In this document: positions 8,082 to 15,753 of the stretch, piece after piece
How the letters are laid out: each line of letters begins with the position of its first letter
Position numbering within the stretch: the stretch's first letter is position 1
Source of the DNA: Phyllobacterium myrsinacearum
GTDB lineage: Bacteria; Pseudomonadota; Alphaproteobacteria; Rhizobiales; Rhizobiaceae
Direction of reading: 5' to 3'
Length of the DNA: 64,000 bases
Assembly (NCBI RefSeq): GCF_014138285.1
Contig: NZ_JACGXN010000006.1
Coordinates: forward strand, 1 to 64,000
Translations under genes and position numbers: made by a program
Notes under the pieces: model-generated
Database searches by the model: none
Told to the model about the DNA's origin: nothing
The model's input: only the letters and a program-made list of their open reading frames with translations

Positions 8082-8765
8082 TCACAATGGTGTGCCAAGC
8101 CGGCGGCGACGCGGGAATATGGCGAGGGCTATTGCGTGAAATCCAAAACGAAGCAGATAGGTGATGACCAGATAGATCGCAGCGATGACGATATAGGTTT
8201 CAAATGAGCGGAACGTGTAGGACTGGATGTTGTTGGCAACACCCGTCAGTTCTTCCGCTGATATTTGTGAGGTGATCGAGGTGGAAAGCATCATAAGGAT
8301 GAATTGGCTGGTCAGTGCCGGATAGACGCGTTCAATCGAGGGCATGAGAATGATATCGCGGTAGATCTGGAACCGGGACAGGCCGAGTGCTTCCGCCGCT
8401 TCAATCTGGCTTGGATGCACAGCCTCCATACCGGCCCGCACGATTTCAGCTGTATAAGCTCCGACGTTGATTACCATGGCAAAAACCGATGCAAAAAAGA
8501 CCGGCATGGTCAGGCCCATGGACGATAATCCGAAGAATATGAAGAATATCTGGACGATGAACGGCGTGTTGCGAACAATCTCGATGTAGATGCCGACGAC
8601 GAGACGCAGCCATGGATAGGCACTGCGCCGGGCAATTGCACAGAGAACCCCGATGACAAGTCCGATGGCCACCGCGACGATGGTCATCTGGATTGTTGTT
8701 ATCGCGCCCTGAAGAAAGCTTTGCCAGTAGGGGAGAAGGGCCTCGAAATCGAACTGGTAATTCAT
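8082..8765 (-). CDS. ABC transporter permease, polar amino acid type (HisMQ family)
   Basis: A 227-residue permease of the same family as its downstream neighbour, with several hydrophobic spans (TTIQMTIVAVAIGLVIGVL, IVQIFFIFFGL) and an EAA loop (EAAEALGLSRFQIYRDIIL). The gap to kduD upstream is 15 bases, so it is co-transcribed with the isomerase and dehydrogenase. Pairing of two different permeases with one ATPase and one binding protein is the normal composition of this transporter class. Confidence 0.92.
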   Translation of the reverse strand: MNYQFDFEALLPYWQSFLQGAITTIQMTIVAVAIGLVIGVLCAIARRSAYPWLRLVVGIYIEIVRNTPFIVQIFFIFFGLSSMGLTMPVFFASVFAMVINVGAYTAEIVRAGMEAVHPSQIEAAEALGLSRFQIYRDIILMPSIERVYPALTSQFILMMLSTSITSQISAEELTGVANNIQSYTFRSFETYIVIAAIYLVITYLLRFGFHAIALAIFPRRRRLGTPL

Positions 8766-8780
8766 GGCGCTTATCTCACT

Positions 8781-9545
8781 CTATCGCGCAAGCCAGCCGC
8801 CATCGACGGGCAGCACCGTGCCGTGGACGTAATCCGAGGCTTTCGAGGCTAAAAATACCGCCGCGCCGCCAATATCCGAGGGATCACCCCAGCGGCCAGC
8901 GGGTATTCTGGCAAGAATCTGAGCGCTTCGATCCTGATCTTCCCTGAGGGCTGTCGTATTGTTGGTGACGAAGTAACCGGGAGCGATAGCGTTGACGTTG
9001 ACACCCTTTGCCGCCCATTCGCATGCCAAGAGCCTGGTAATTCCGGCAAGCCCGCTCTTGGAAGCGGTATAGGACGGAATGCGGATGCCGCCCTGAAAGG
9101 ACAGAAGAGAGGCAATATTGATGATCTTGCCCCGTCCGGCGGCAATCATGTGTCGGCCGGCAGCTTGTGCAAGGAAAAAAGCCGATTTGAGATTGGTGTC
9201 CATGACGGCATCCCAATCAGCTTCGGTAAAATCAACAGCGTCATTTCGGCGGATGATACCGGCATTGTTGACCAGAATATCCAGCCCACCGAAGGCTTTC
9301 TGTGTTTCCTCGATGATTGAGGCGACCGGGGCGATCGTGCCGAGATCCGCCCTTATTTCATGGAAGCGGGCGCCTGCTTTTTCGACGAGAGAACGGGTTT
9401 CATCCATGGATGACCGGCCAACAGCCGCAATCGAGGCTCCAGCTTCGGCAAGTGCCACTGCGATACCCTGTCCAATGCCGGTATTTGCACCTGTAACAAT
9501 GGCAATTTTGTCTGAAAGATCAAAAAGATGCGTCACAACAATCAC
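8781..9545 (-). CDS. kduD: 2-dehydro-3-deoxy-D-gluconate 5-dehydrogenase (KduD)
   Basis: A short-chain dehydrogenase of about 254 residues. The NAD site TGANTGIGQGIA is near residue 18; the catalytic Tyr/Lys lie in SYTASKSG; NNAGIIRR and the C-terminal VDGGWLAR are characteristic of KduD. It interconverts 2,5-diketo-3-deoxygluconate and 2-keto-3-deoxygluconate (KDG) in breakdown of unsaturated uronates from pectin and related polymers. The first GTG overlaps the kduI stop as GTGA; a second GTG nine bases on is equally possible, since neither has a clear ribosome site. The similarity to E. coli KduD is strong along the whole length. Confidence 0.93.
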   Translation of the reverse strand: MIVVTHLFDLSDKIAIVTGANTGIGQGIAVALAEAGASIAAVGRSSMDETRSLVEKAGARFHEIRADLGTIAPVASIIEETQKAFGGLDILVNNAGIIRRNDAVDFTEADWDAVMDTNLKSAFFLAQAAGRHMIAAGRGKIINIASLLSFQGGIRIPSYTASKSGLAGITRLLACEWAAKGVNVNAIAPGYFVTNNTTALREDQDRSAQILARIPAGRWGDPSDIGGAAVFLASKASDYVHGTVLPVDGGWLAR

Positions 9546-10378
9546 CGCAGCGCACTAATGGGGATATGATCCATATCCGTGAAGCTTTTGTTATCGCCCC
9601 CCATGGCCCAGATGAACGCGTAGTTGGAGGTGCCGACGCCGGAATGGATTGACCAGCCGGGCGATATAATCGCCTGTTCATTGGCGACGACAAGATGACG
9701 CGTTTCGGATGGGTCACCCATCATGTGGAACACACGCTGATCGTTGGCGAGATCGAAGTAGAGATAGGCCTCGGACCGACGGTCGTGGGTGTGCGAAGGC
9801 ATGGTGTTCCACATATTGCCGGGATCAAGCTGGGTCAGACCCATGACCAGCTGGCAGCTGTCGCAGACATCGGGATGAATGTACTGGAAGATGGTGCGCT
9901 TGTTTGATGTAAGTTGATCACCCAACTTCACCTGCTTGGCCTGCTCCGGCTTGATAAGCATGCTCGGATGGGCGGCGTGGGCCGGTGTCGAGAGAAGATA
10001 GAACTTGGCCGGATTTGCCGTGTCGATACTCTCGAACACGACGTCGATCACACCTTTACCGATGTAGAGACAATCTCTCGGTGCAAGTTCATGAGCAGTG
10101 CCATCGAGCGATATGCGGCCTGCTCCACCGATGTTGATCACGCCCAGTTCCCGTTGTGCGAGGAAAAATTCCTGTCCGATCGGCGTCGGAGCACTTAGAT
10201 GGATTGGTTTTGTTGCAGGCAGGGCGCCGCCGATGACCAAGCGATCGATATGGCTATAGGTAAGAACGATTTCGTCCGTTTCGAAAATGCTTTCAATCAG
10301 AAAGTGGCGGCGCAGATCGTCTGTACCATAGGCACGAACGGCATCTGGATGGGAAACCTGTCTGACTTCGATTTTCAT
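9542..10378 (-). CDS. kduI: 5-dehydro-4-deoxy-D-glucuronate isomerase (KduI)
   Basis: A 278-residue cupin-type isomerase, the same length as the E. coli enzyme. The metal-binding region SHTHDRRSE lies at about residues 195-203, with the later ligand in SIHSGVG. RRELGVINIGGAG-like and NMWNTMPSHTH blocks are typical of KduI. It converts 5-keto-4-deoxyuronate (DKI) to 2,5-diketo-3-deoxygluconate, the step before KduD. AAAGGTAAG lies before ATG 10378. It follows gntR by 42 bases and overlaps kduD, so the three are one unit. Confidence 0.96.
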   Translation of the reverse strand: MKIEVRQVSHPDAVRAYGTDDLRRHFLIESIFETDEIVLTYSHIDRLVIGGALPATKPIHLSAPTPIGQEFFLAQRELGVINIGGAGRISLDGTAHELAPRDCLYIGKGVIDVVFESIDTANPAKFYLLSTPAHAAHPSMLIKPEQAKQVKLGDQLTSNKRTIFQYIHPDVCDSCQLVMGLTQLDPGNMWNTMPSHTHDRRSEAYLYFDLANDQRVFHMMGDPSETRHLVVANEQAIISPGWSIHSGVGTSNYAFIWAMGGDNKSFTDMDHIPISALR

Positions 10379-10420
10379 GTCTTACCTTTGTTCATTTTGC
10401 TGAATGACGTTCGAAATTGG

Positions 10421-11185
10421 CTATTCATCGTCAATGAAATAGCTCGGATTGATGTTTCGCATTTCCTTCACTTCATTGAGCATCTGGCCAAGATGGAATC
10501 CCATTGCCTCGACAGCGTGGGCCGTGTCGTGCCGGCGAATGCCGTCAAGAATCGCCTCGTGCTCGACAATTACCCGTGTCAGACGTCCCCGCTGCGGCAA
10601 AGTCAGACGCCGGTACCGGTCGATCTGCATTTTGACCTGCTGGATGACGTTCCAGATGCCGGGGAAACCGGCGATGGCATTGATCTGAAGATGAAAGCTT
10701 GTATCCGCCTGGTGAAACAGTTCGTTGTCAGGCACGGCTTCGGCCAATGCGAGATCAGTAATGCTGGCTTCGAGACGCTTGATATCCGTCGTATCGGCCT
10801 GCTCGGCTGCAAGCTTCACCGTTGTTTCTTCCAGCGATTTACGAATGAGGATGGCTTCGTAGAGCGCACGCCGTGGAATGCGGGCGACAAACGTTCCGGA
10901 TTGCGGGAAAATATCAATCAGACCGTCATCAGCGAGCCGCAAAACGGCCTGATGGACAGGCGTACGGCTGACACCGAAATGGGCAGCGATTTCCTTTTCT
11001 GAAATCGGCTCCATTGGCTTGCGCCGGAGTGAGATAATCTCCTCCAGCAGTTCCTTGTAAATGTGCGTCGCTGCGCGCGGGGTTGCTGCACGTTGCTGCA
11101 CATAGGCGGTCTGGGACGATGAAAGCGGATGCGTCCGATCGCGCTTCCTGTCGACATCGTTGGCTTTTCCGTCATCTGTGAGCAT
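10421..11185 (-). CDS. GntR-family regulator, FadR/FCD subfamily, of the kdu operon
   Basis: A 254-residue regulator: winged helix at about residues 40-100 (ISEKEIAAHFGVSRTPVHQAVLRLADDGLI) and a C-terminal all-helical FCD effector domain with the metal-ligand histidines expected in the DTSFHLQINAIAG region. It is first in the gntR-kduI-kduD-transporter unit and is therefore the likely local regulator, probably responding to a uronate intermediate. ATG 11185 is chosen because AAGGAT lies about ten bases upstream; the frame stays open to 11278 but without a better site. Function is inferred from position. Confidence 0.88.
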   Translation of the reverse strand: MLTDDGKANDVDRKRDRTHPLSSSQTAYVQQRAATPRAATHIYKELLEEIISLRRKPMEPISEKEIAAHFGVSRTPVHQAVLRLADDGLIDIFPQSGTFVARIPRRALYEAILIRKSLEETTVKLAAEQADTTDIKRLEASITDLALAEAVPDNELFHQADTSFHLQINAIAGFPGIWNVIQQVKMQIDRYRRLTLPQRGRLTRVIVEHEAILDGIRRHDTAHAVEAMGFHLGQMLNEVKEMRNINPSYFIDDE

Positions 11186-11555
11186 GCCATCTATCCTTTG
11201 GTTCTGCGGTCGTCGCGGCCGCCTTTGGCAATTCTGTCCACTCTTATTGACGGATTTCTCGTGGCGTTTCGCAAGCATTAATGCGAGTGAAATATAAATA
11301 TTCTAATATTTCAGTTTTGACAAGAGTGTTCGAAACTGTTGTGCACAGGGACGGGGAGCGCATGCAGGGCCGGTCGGCGCAGCGATTTTTCCATGAACGA
11401 GGGTACGCGTCGGCCATTGGCCGGATATTGTTATTGGCTGGCTTCAAACGGTTGGGAACATGGATGTGTGTGACGGCAAGAACCGGACCGGGCTGCCACC
11501 GCTGCTCTTGAAGCAGCGTTGACGATCAGCCGGATACAAGCTAGTGAATTTGATT
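11186..11555. other. Divergent control region between gntR-kdu and the ilv leader
   Basis: About 370 bases without a credible protein gene. It holds a good minus-strand promoter with an overlapping inverted repeat (11289-11323). A possible plus-strand -35 TTGACG at 11519-11524 with a weak TAGTGA at 11542-11547 could serve the leader and acetolactate synthase gene. The AT-rich core around 11290-11320 contrasts with the surrounding sequence. Confidence 0.5.
11295..11323 (-). promoter_or_regulatory. Promoter of the gntR-kdu operon with overlapping inverted repeat
   Basis: On the minus strand TTGTCA (11323-11318) and TATTTA (11300-11295) are separated by exactly 17 bases. An inverted repeat GAAATAT/ATATTTC (arms 11289-11295 and 11306-11312) overlaps the -10, a placement expected for a repressor operator. 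Both are directly visible; the regulator that binds is inferred to be the adjacent GntR. Confidence 0.6.
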
Positions 11556-11612
11556 ATGAAAATTGCAATGGTTCTCGTGGTGGTGCGATCGCGCATGGGC
11601 AGGATGGTTTGA
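11556..11612 (+). CDS. ilv leader peptide (branched-chain amino acid attenuator)
   Basis: An 18-codon open frame encodes MKIAMVLVVVRSRMGRMV, with Ile, Leu and five Val residues, three of them consecutive. It lies 122 bases before an acetolactate synthase gene and immediately before nested hairpins and a terminator. This is the arrangement of ribosome-mediated attenuation, like the E. coli ivbL leader of ilvBN: shortage of charged Val/Leu tRNA would stall the ribosome and favour read-through. A ribosome site before ATG 11556 is not obvious, and an in-frame ATG at 11568 could also serve. Confidence 0.75.
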   Translation: MKIAMVLVVVRSRMGRMV

Positions 11613-11638
11613 CCATCCGGCGTTAGCACCCATGCGCG
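11590..11638 (+). promoter_or_regulatory. Attenuator stem-loop overlapping the leader peptide end
   Basis: CGCGCATGGG (11590-11599) pairs perfectly with CCCATGCGCG (11629-11638). Inside is a second perfect hairpin, GGATGGT-TTG-ACCATCC (11602-11618). The stem covers the last codons and stop of the leader peptide, so ribosome position can decide whether it forms. It is the presumed pause or anti-antiterminator structure. Confidence 0.7.
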
Positions 11639-11645
11639 GCAAACA

Positions 11646-11667
11646 GGCTCCTGACGGGGCCTTTTTT
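11646..11667 (+). terminator. Attenuator terminator upstream of ilvB
   Basis: The hairpin GGCTCC-TGAC-GGGGCC (one G-U pair) is followed directly by six T. It lies 34 bases after the leader peptide and 67 bases before the acetolactate synthase start, so it would stop transcription before the structural gene. Confidence 0.75.
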
Positions 11668-11733
11668 ACGCCCAAATTTCACTGGCCGCCCCGTCAATAT
11701 GATCCTTTTCAACCATTGCAACAAGGAACTGTC

Positions 11734-13530
11734 ATGACAGGCAAACACACTATTGAATCCGCACGGACTCCCATGACCGGGGCAGAGATTGTTATCAGGG
11801 CATTGCGCGATAATGCAGTCGAGCATATATTTGGGTATCCGGGGGCGGCGGTATTGCCCATCTATGACGAAATTTTCCAGCAGAGCGATATCAAACACAT
11901 ACTTGTTCGCCATGAGCAGGGCGCAGGTCATGCGGCTGAAGGCTATGCCCGCTCGACGGGGAAGGTTGGCGTTATGCTGGTCACCTCGGGGCCGGGCGTT
12001 ACCAATTCCGTTACGCCCCTGCAGGATGCGTTGATGGATTCTGTTCCAATCGTTTGCCTGTCGGGGCAAGTGGCGACAACGCTGATAGGCTCCGATGCCT
12101 TTCAGGAGTGCGATACGGTTGGCATCACTCGGCCATGCACGAAGCACAATTGGCTTGTCACGGATGTCAACGAGCTGGCCTCTACTATCCATGAGGCATT
12201 CCGCATTGCGCGCTCGGGACGGCCAGGGCCGGTGCTCGTGGATATGCCTAAAGATATTCTCCTTGCCAGCGGGTATTACACGGCCCCCTCTGATGTGAGT
12301 GAGACGAAGAGTTATCAACCCAGAATTGAAGGTTATGATACGCGAATAGGCGCGGCATTGGATCTCCTGGCGAAGGCGCGCAGGCCGGTCATTTATACCG
12401 GTGGAGGCGTGATCGGTTCCGGACCTGCGGCGTCGGCGCTGCTGCGGGAATTTGTCGATTTGACCGGCTTTCCCATCACCTCGACCCTTATGGGGCTCGG
12501 AGCCTACCCGGCATCGGGGCCAAACTGGCTGAAGATGCTGGGCCTGCATGGTTCCTATGAAGCGAACATGGCTATGCACGAATGCGATATCATGCTGTGC
12601 ATCGGTGCGCGTTTCGATGATCGGGTAACGTCACGCCTCGATGGCTTTTCACCAAGATCGAAGAAAATTCATATCGATATTGATCCTTCCTCTCTCAACA
12701 AGATCGTCACCGCAGACATTGCGATTCAAGGTGATGTAGGAAGTGCCTTGAAAGATATGCTGCGCCTCTGGCGAGCTCTACCGGTTCCACCGGATCAGGG
12801 GCGTCTGCGAAGCTGGTGGGAGAGGATCGATCAATGGCGAGCACGCAATTCCTTCTCCTACGCAATGGATCCTGCAACCATCATGCCGCAATATGCTCTC
12901 GAGCGTCTTTATGCGCTGACCAAAGATCGCGACACCTACATCACAACGGAAGTGGGGCAACATCAGATGTGGGCAGCACAGTTCTATGGTGTCGAGAACC
13001 CCAATCATTGGATGACATCGGGCGGACTCGGTACAATGGGATATGGTTTGCCTGCCGCAATTGGTGTGCAGATCGCCCATCCTACAAGTCTCGTGATCGA
13101 CATTGCCGGGGATGCATCCGTGCAGATGAGCATGAAGGAATTGTCGACGGCAATTCAATACGACGCACCCATCAAGGTGTTCATACTCAATAACGAACAT
13201 ATGGGATTGGTTCGGCAATCACAGCAGATTCTGCACGGGAACCGTCTCTCTCATTCCTATTCGGAGGCTTTGCCCGACTTCGTGAAGATGGCCGAAGCCT
13301 TTGGCGCCGTTGGTATGCGGTGTGACAATCCAGGAGATCTCGATGATGCGATACAAGAGATGATTGATGTTAAACGGCCGGTCCTGTTCGACTGCCGGGT
13401 GGCCAAACTTGCCAACTGTTTCCCGATGATCCGGCCGGGCCGTGCTCACAATGAGATGCTGCTGCCTGATGAGATCACGGGCACTTCCTTTTTTGGGCCC
13501 GTCGAATTTGACAGCCAAGGGATGGTGTAA
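11734..13530 (+). CDS. ilvB: Acetolactate (acetohydroxyacid) synthase large subunit
   Basis: A 598-residue thiamine-diphosphate enzyme of the anabolic AHAS type, condensing two pyruvates (or pyruvate and 2-oxobutyrate) for valine, leucine and isoleucine. The catalytic glutamate lies in RHEQGAGHAAEGYAR. The ThDP/Mg site is seen as GDASVQMSMKEL, followed by NNEHMGLVRQ, and ANCFPMI is present near the end. ATG 11734 has AAGGAACT just before it; the in-frame region upstream is the untranslated attenuator. No ilvN/ilvH regulatory subunit gene follows: a terminator comes 30 bases after the stop. It may use the regulatory subunit of a chromosomal ilvIH or act alone. Confidence 0.93.
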   Translation: MTGKHTIESARTPMTGAEIVIRALRDNAVEHIFGYPGAAVLPIYDEIFQQSDIKHILVRHEQGAGHAAEGYARSTGKVGVMLVTSGPGVTNSVTPLQDALMDSVPIVCLSGQVATTLIGSDAFQECDTVGITRPCTKHNWLVTDVNELASTIHEAFRIARSGRPGPVLVDMPKDILLASGYYTAPSDVSETKSYQPRIEGYDTRIGAALDLLAKARRPVIYTGGGVIGSGPAASALLREFVDLTGFPITSTLMGLGAYPASGPNWLKMLGLHGSYEANMAMHECDIMLCIGARFDDRVTSRLDGFSPRSKKIHIDIDPSSLNKIVTADIAIQGDVGSALKDMLRLWRALPVPPDQGRLRSWWERIDQWRARNSFSYAMDPATIMPQYALERLYALTKDRDTYITTEVGQHQMWAAQFYGVENPNHWMTSGGLGTMGYGLPAAIGVQIAHPTSLVIDIAGDASVQMSMKELSTAIQYDAPIKVFILNNEHMGLVRQSQQILHGNRLSHSYSEALPDFVKMAEAFGAVGMRCDNPGDLDDAIQEMIDVKRPVLFDCRVAKLANCFPMIRPGRAHNEMLLPDEITGTSFFGPVEFDSQGMV

Positions 13531-13560
13531 TCGCCCGGATCGTTCCTGAAGTATTTAGTG

Positions 13561-13599
13561 ACGCAACGCCGACAACATATTGGTGTTGCGTTATTTTTA
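13561..13599 (+). terminator. Rho-independent terminator after ilvB
   Basis: A 10-bp stem (13561-13570 with 13582-13591; one G-U pair) is followed by TTATTTTTAT. It ends the single-gene ilvB transcript. Confidence 0.85.
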
Positions 13600-13745
13600 T
13601 TGATTGCTATCTCCATGGTTTTCTTGAACCCGGCGGCATCGTGTCCTTCCGGACAATTGAGCGGATGCAGTCTCGAATTTCGGGACGGGTAATCTTACTC
13701 GTCACGGTTTTCTACTATTTCCATTGAAAAAGGCCGGACCGCCAT

Positions 13746-13792
13746 TTGACACGACTTTGTTTTCATGCTGGATTGGCACAATGGTCCAACCA
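13746..13792 (+). promoter_or_regulatory. Promoter and FadR-type operator of the gntR/PLP-lyase operon
   Basis: TTGACA at 13746-13751 is a consensus -35; a -10 is weak (TGGATT at 13769-13774, 17-base spacing). TGGTCCAACCA at 13782-13792 matches the FadR-subfamily GntR consensus T-N-G-T-N3-A-C-N-A and would lie at the transcription start, consistent with autorepression by the regulator encoded just downstream. Confidence 0.55.
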
Positions 13793-13809
13793 ATTATGCA
13801 AGGCATTTC

Positions 13810-14544
13810 GTGATCAACCCGATCCTATCACCCGTGCAGACTTCATCGCGTGATGACGCGGTGCTGAACGCATTGGTGGATTTCGTTGCCAGCGAGGGCC
13901 TTAAGCCCGGTGATCGCTTGCCGACCGAACGCGTGCTGGCGGAATATCTGAAAGTCAGCCGGACGACCGTGCGTGAAGCATTGACGCGCTGGCAGGAACT
14001 CGGACTTGTCGAGCGGCGGCAGGGCAGTGGTACCTATCTGCGTGCCGCTGTCACCCGCAATATGCTGCATATGCCGCTGACATTGCCGTCCGGCAACGAT
14101 TTCCGTAGCTTGATGCATACGCTTGAAATACGGCGTGGACTGGAAGCCGAAGCCGCTGTTCTTTGCGCGGAGCGCGCCAGCGACGAGGATATCGCTTTTA
14201 TCGAAAAAAAGCTGATCGTCATGGAAGAGGCCTTTCATGCGCGGGAAGGCATGTCTTCAGAAGAAGATTGGGATTTCCATCTCGCCGTCTTCCGCACATC
14301 AGGAAACCCGCTGTTCGAGCAGATCATTGCTGCGATGTACGAGATGTTTCACAGGTTCTGGGAACATCCGCTTGGCGTACGCGACTTTGGTCATGCCAGC
14401 TTCCCCTATCACCGCACCCTGTTCAATTGCATCGCAGCCCGTGACCCCGTTGGCGCGCGTGCCGAAGCATTGAAGCTGATCGCCACCGTTGAAGATGATC
14501 TCAAGCGCGGTGCCGCAAATCTCCAGAAGCAGAGCAAGACATGA
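13810..14544 (+). CDS. GntR-family regulator, FadR/FCD subfamily
   Basis: A 244-residue regulator with the winged helix (LKPGDRLPTERVLAEYLKVS, then RTTVREALTRWQELGLVERR) and a C-terminal FCD domain (EIRRGLEAEAAVLCAERA; DWDFHLAVFRTSGNPLFEQI). GTG 13810 is chosen since AAGG lies seven bases upstream and the extra N-terminal residues of longer starts are not family-like. Its stop overlaps the next ATG (ATGA), so it is translationally coupled to the PLP lyase and likely controls that operon through the site at 13782-13792. Confidence 0.9.
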   Translation: MINPILSPVQTSSRDDAVLNALVDFVASEGLKPGDRLPTERVLAEYLKVSRTTVREALTRWQELGLVERRQGSGTYLRAAVTRNMLHMPLTLPSGNDFRSLMHTLEIRRGLEAEAAVLCAERASDEDIAFIEKKLIVMEEAFHAREGMSSEEDWDFHLAVFRTSGNPLFEQIIAAMYEMFHRFWEHPLGVRDFGHASFPYHRTLFNCIAARDPVGARAEALKLIATVEDDLKRGAANLQKQSKT

Positions 14545-15728
14545 ACGACAATCCCTTTTTCTATGATCAGGACCTGATGGCACAGGCGGCAACATTGCTT
14601 GCGCATGACGACCCGTTTCCCGGTGGGTCAGTTGTGCCGCCGATCTATCAGACATCACTGTTCACCTTCGAAAACTATGCCGACATGGCGGATACGTTTG
14701 CCGGTCGCAAACGCCAGCCGATCTATTCGCGTGGCGACAATCCGACAGTCATGGAGTTTGAAGGCAAGATTGCAGCGCTTGAAGGCGCGGAAGCCGCCCG
14801 GGCTTTTTCCAGCGGCATGGGTGCGATCAGCGCCACTGTTCTGGCTTTTGTCGGGGCAGGTGACAGGATCGTTGCCGTGCGCAACTGCTACGGTGATGCC
14901 TACCGGCTGTTTGAACGCCTGCTGCCGCATCTCGGTATCAAGGTTGATTATGTCGATGGGTCCGATCCAGATGCGGTAGCCGCAGCACTTCCCGGTGCCA
15001 AACTGCTCTATCTCGAAAGCCCCAGTTCCATGATGTTCGAGTTGCAGGACATTGCGCATTATGCGCAATTGGCCAAGCAGCACGGTATCGTCACCACTAT
15101 CGACAATTCCTATGCGACGCCGCTGTTCCAGAAACCGATCAGCCATGGCATTGATCTTGTTTTGCATTCCGCATCGAAATATCTCGGTGGCCACAGCGAC
15201 ACCGTGGCGGGCGTGGTTGCTGGTTCGCGCGAAATGATCGACCGCATCAACGGCCGCACTTATTCCTATCTCGGTGCCAAACTCTCGCCTTTCGAGGCAT
15301 GGCTATTGTTGAGGGGCCTGCGGACGCTGACATTGCGCCTGCCGCACCACATGAAGAGCGGCCTCACCATCGCCGAACGTCTGAAAGGGCGCGGCGACGT
15401 CGAGCGGGTCATTCACCCGGCCTATTCCAATCATCCGGGCAAGGCGACTCTGACCGGTTATACCGGTCTGTTTTCCTTCGAAGTGACCGAGGATATCGAC
15501 GTGCCGACGTTTGTCGATGCGCTGAAGCTGTTTCGTATCGGCGTCAGTTGGGGTGGTCACGAGAGCCTGGTCGTTCCGGCAATGGCTTCGTTGCAGCAGA
15601 CGCCGGATGCCAATTCGATCGGGCGCTTCGGTGTCAGCCCGCGCACAATCCGTCTGCATGTGGGACTTGAAAATGTAGAGGAGCTCTGGGCCGACCTTGT
15701 GAACGCCCTGGAAAAAGCCAAACGCTAA
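14541..15728 (+). CDS. PLP-dependent Cys/Met metabolism enzyme (cystathionine gamma/beta-lyase-like)
   Basis: A 395-residue fold-type I enzyme of the Cys/Met metabolism family. The PLP lysine is in HSASKYLGGHSD; other family blocks are YSRGDNPT (phosphate-binding Tyr/Arg), FSSGMGAISATVL and ESPSSMMFELQDI. The family includes cystathionine lyases, methionine gamma-lyase and O-acylhomoserine sulfhydrylases, so the exact reaction cannot be read here. It is coupled to the upstream gntR and followed by a sugar-type ABC importer and then a cystine-type importer, which suggests cleavage of an imported sulfur- or amino-containing compound. Confidence 0.9.
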   Translation: MNDNPFFYDQDLMAQAATLLAHDDPFPGGSVVPPIYQTSLFTFENYADMADTFAGRKRQPIYSRGDNPTVMEFEGKIAALEGAEAARAFSSGMGAISATVLAFVGAGDRIVAVRNCYGDAYRLFERLLPHLGIKVDYVDGSDPDAVAAALPGAKLLYLESPSSMMFELQDIAHYAQLAKQHGIVTTIDNSYATPLFQKPISHGIDLVLHSASKYLGGHSDTVAGVVAGSREMIDRINGRTYSYLGAKLSPFEAWLLLRGLRTLTLRLPHHMKSGLTIAERLKGRGDVERVIHPAYSNHPGKATLTGYTGLFSFEVTEDIDVPTFVDALKLFRIGVSWGGHESLVVPAMASLQQTPDANSIGRFGVSPRTIRLHVGLENVEELWADLVNALEKAKR

Positions 15729-15753
15729 TCAGAAAACTAAGTGGGAGCATAAA

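Noticed and set aside
11281..11511. A 76-codon plus-strand frame before the ilv leader
   Set aside because: It starts inside a clear minus-strand promoter and its product has no features; treated as non-coding.
2405..12690. Other TGATCC strings (in repA, repB and ilvB, and at about 11700)
   Set aside because: They lie inside genes or lack a TA-type -10 after 18 bases, so they are not counted as ECF promoters.
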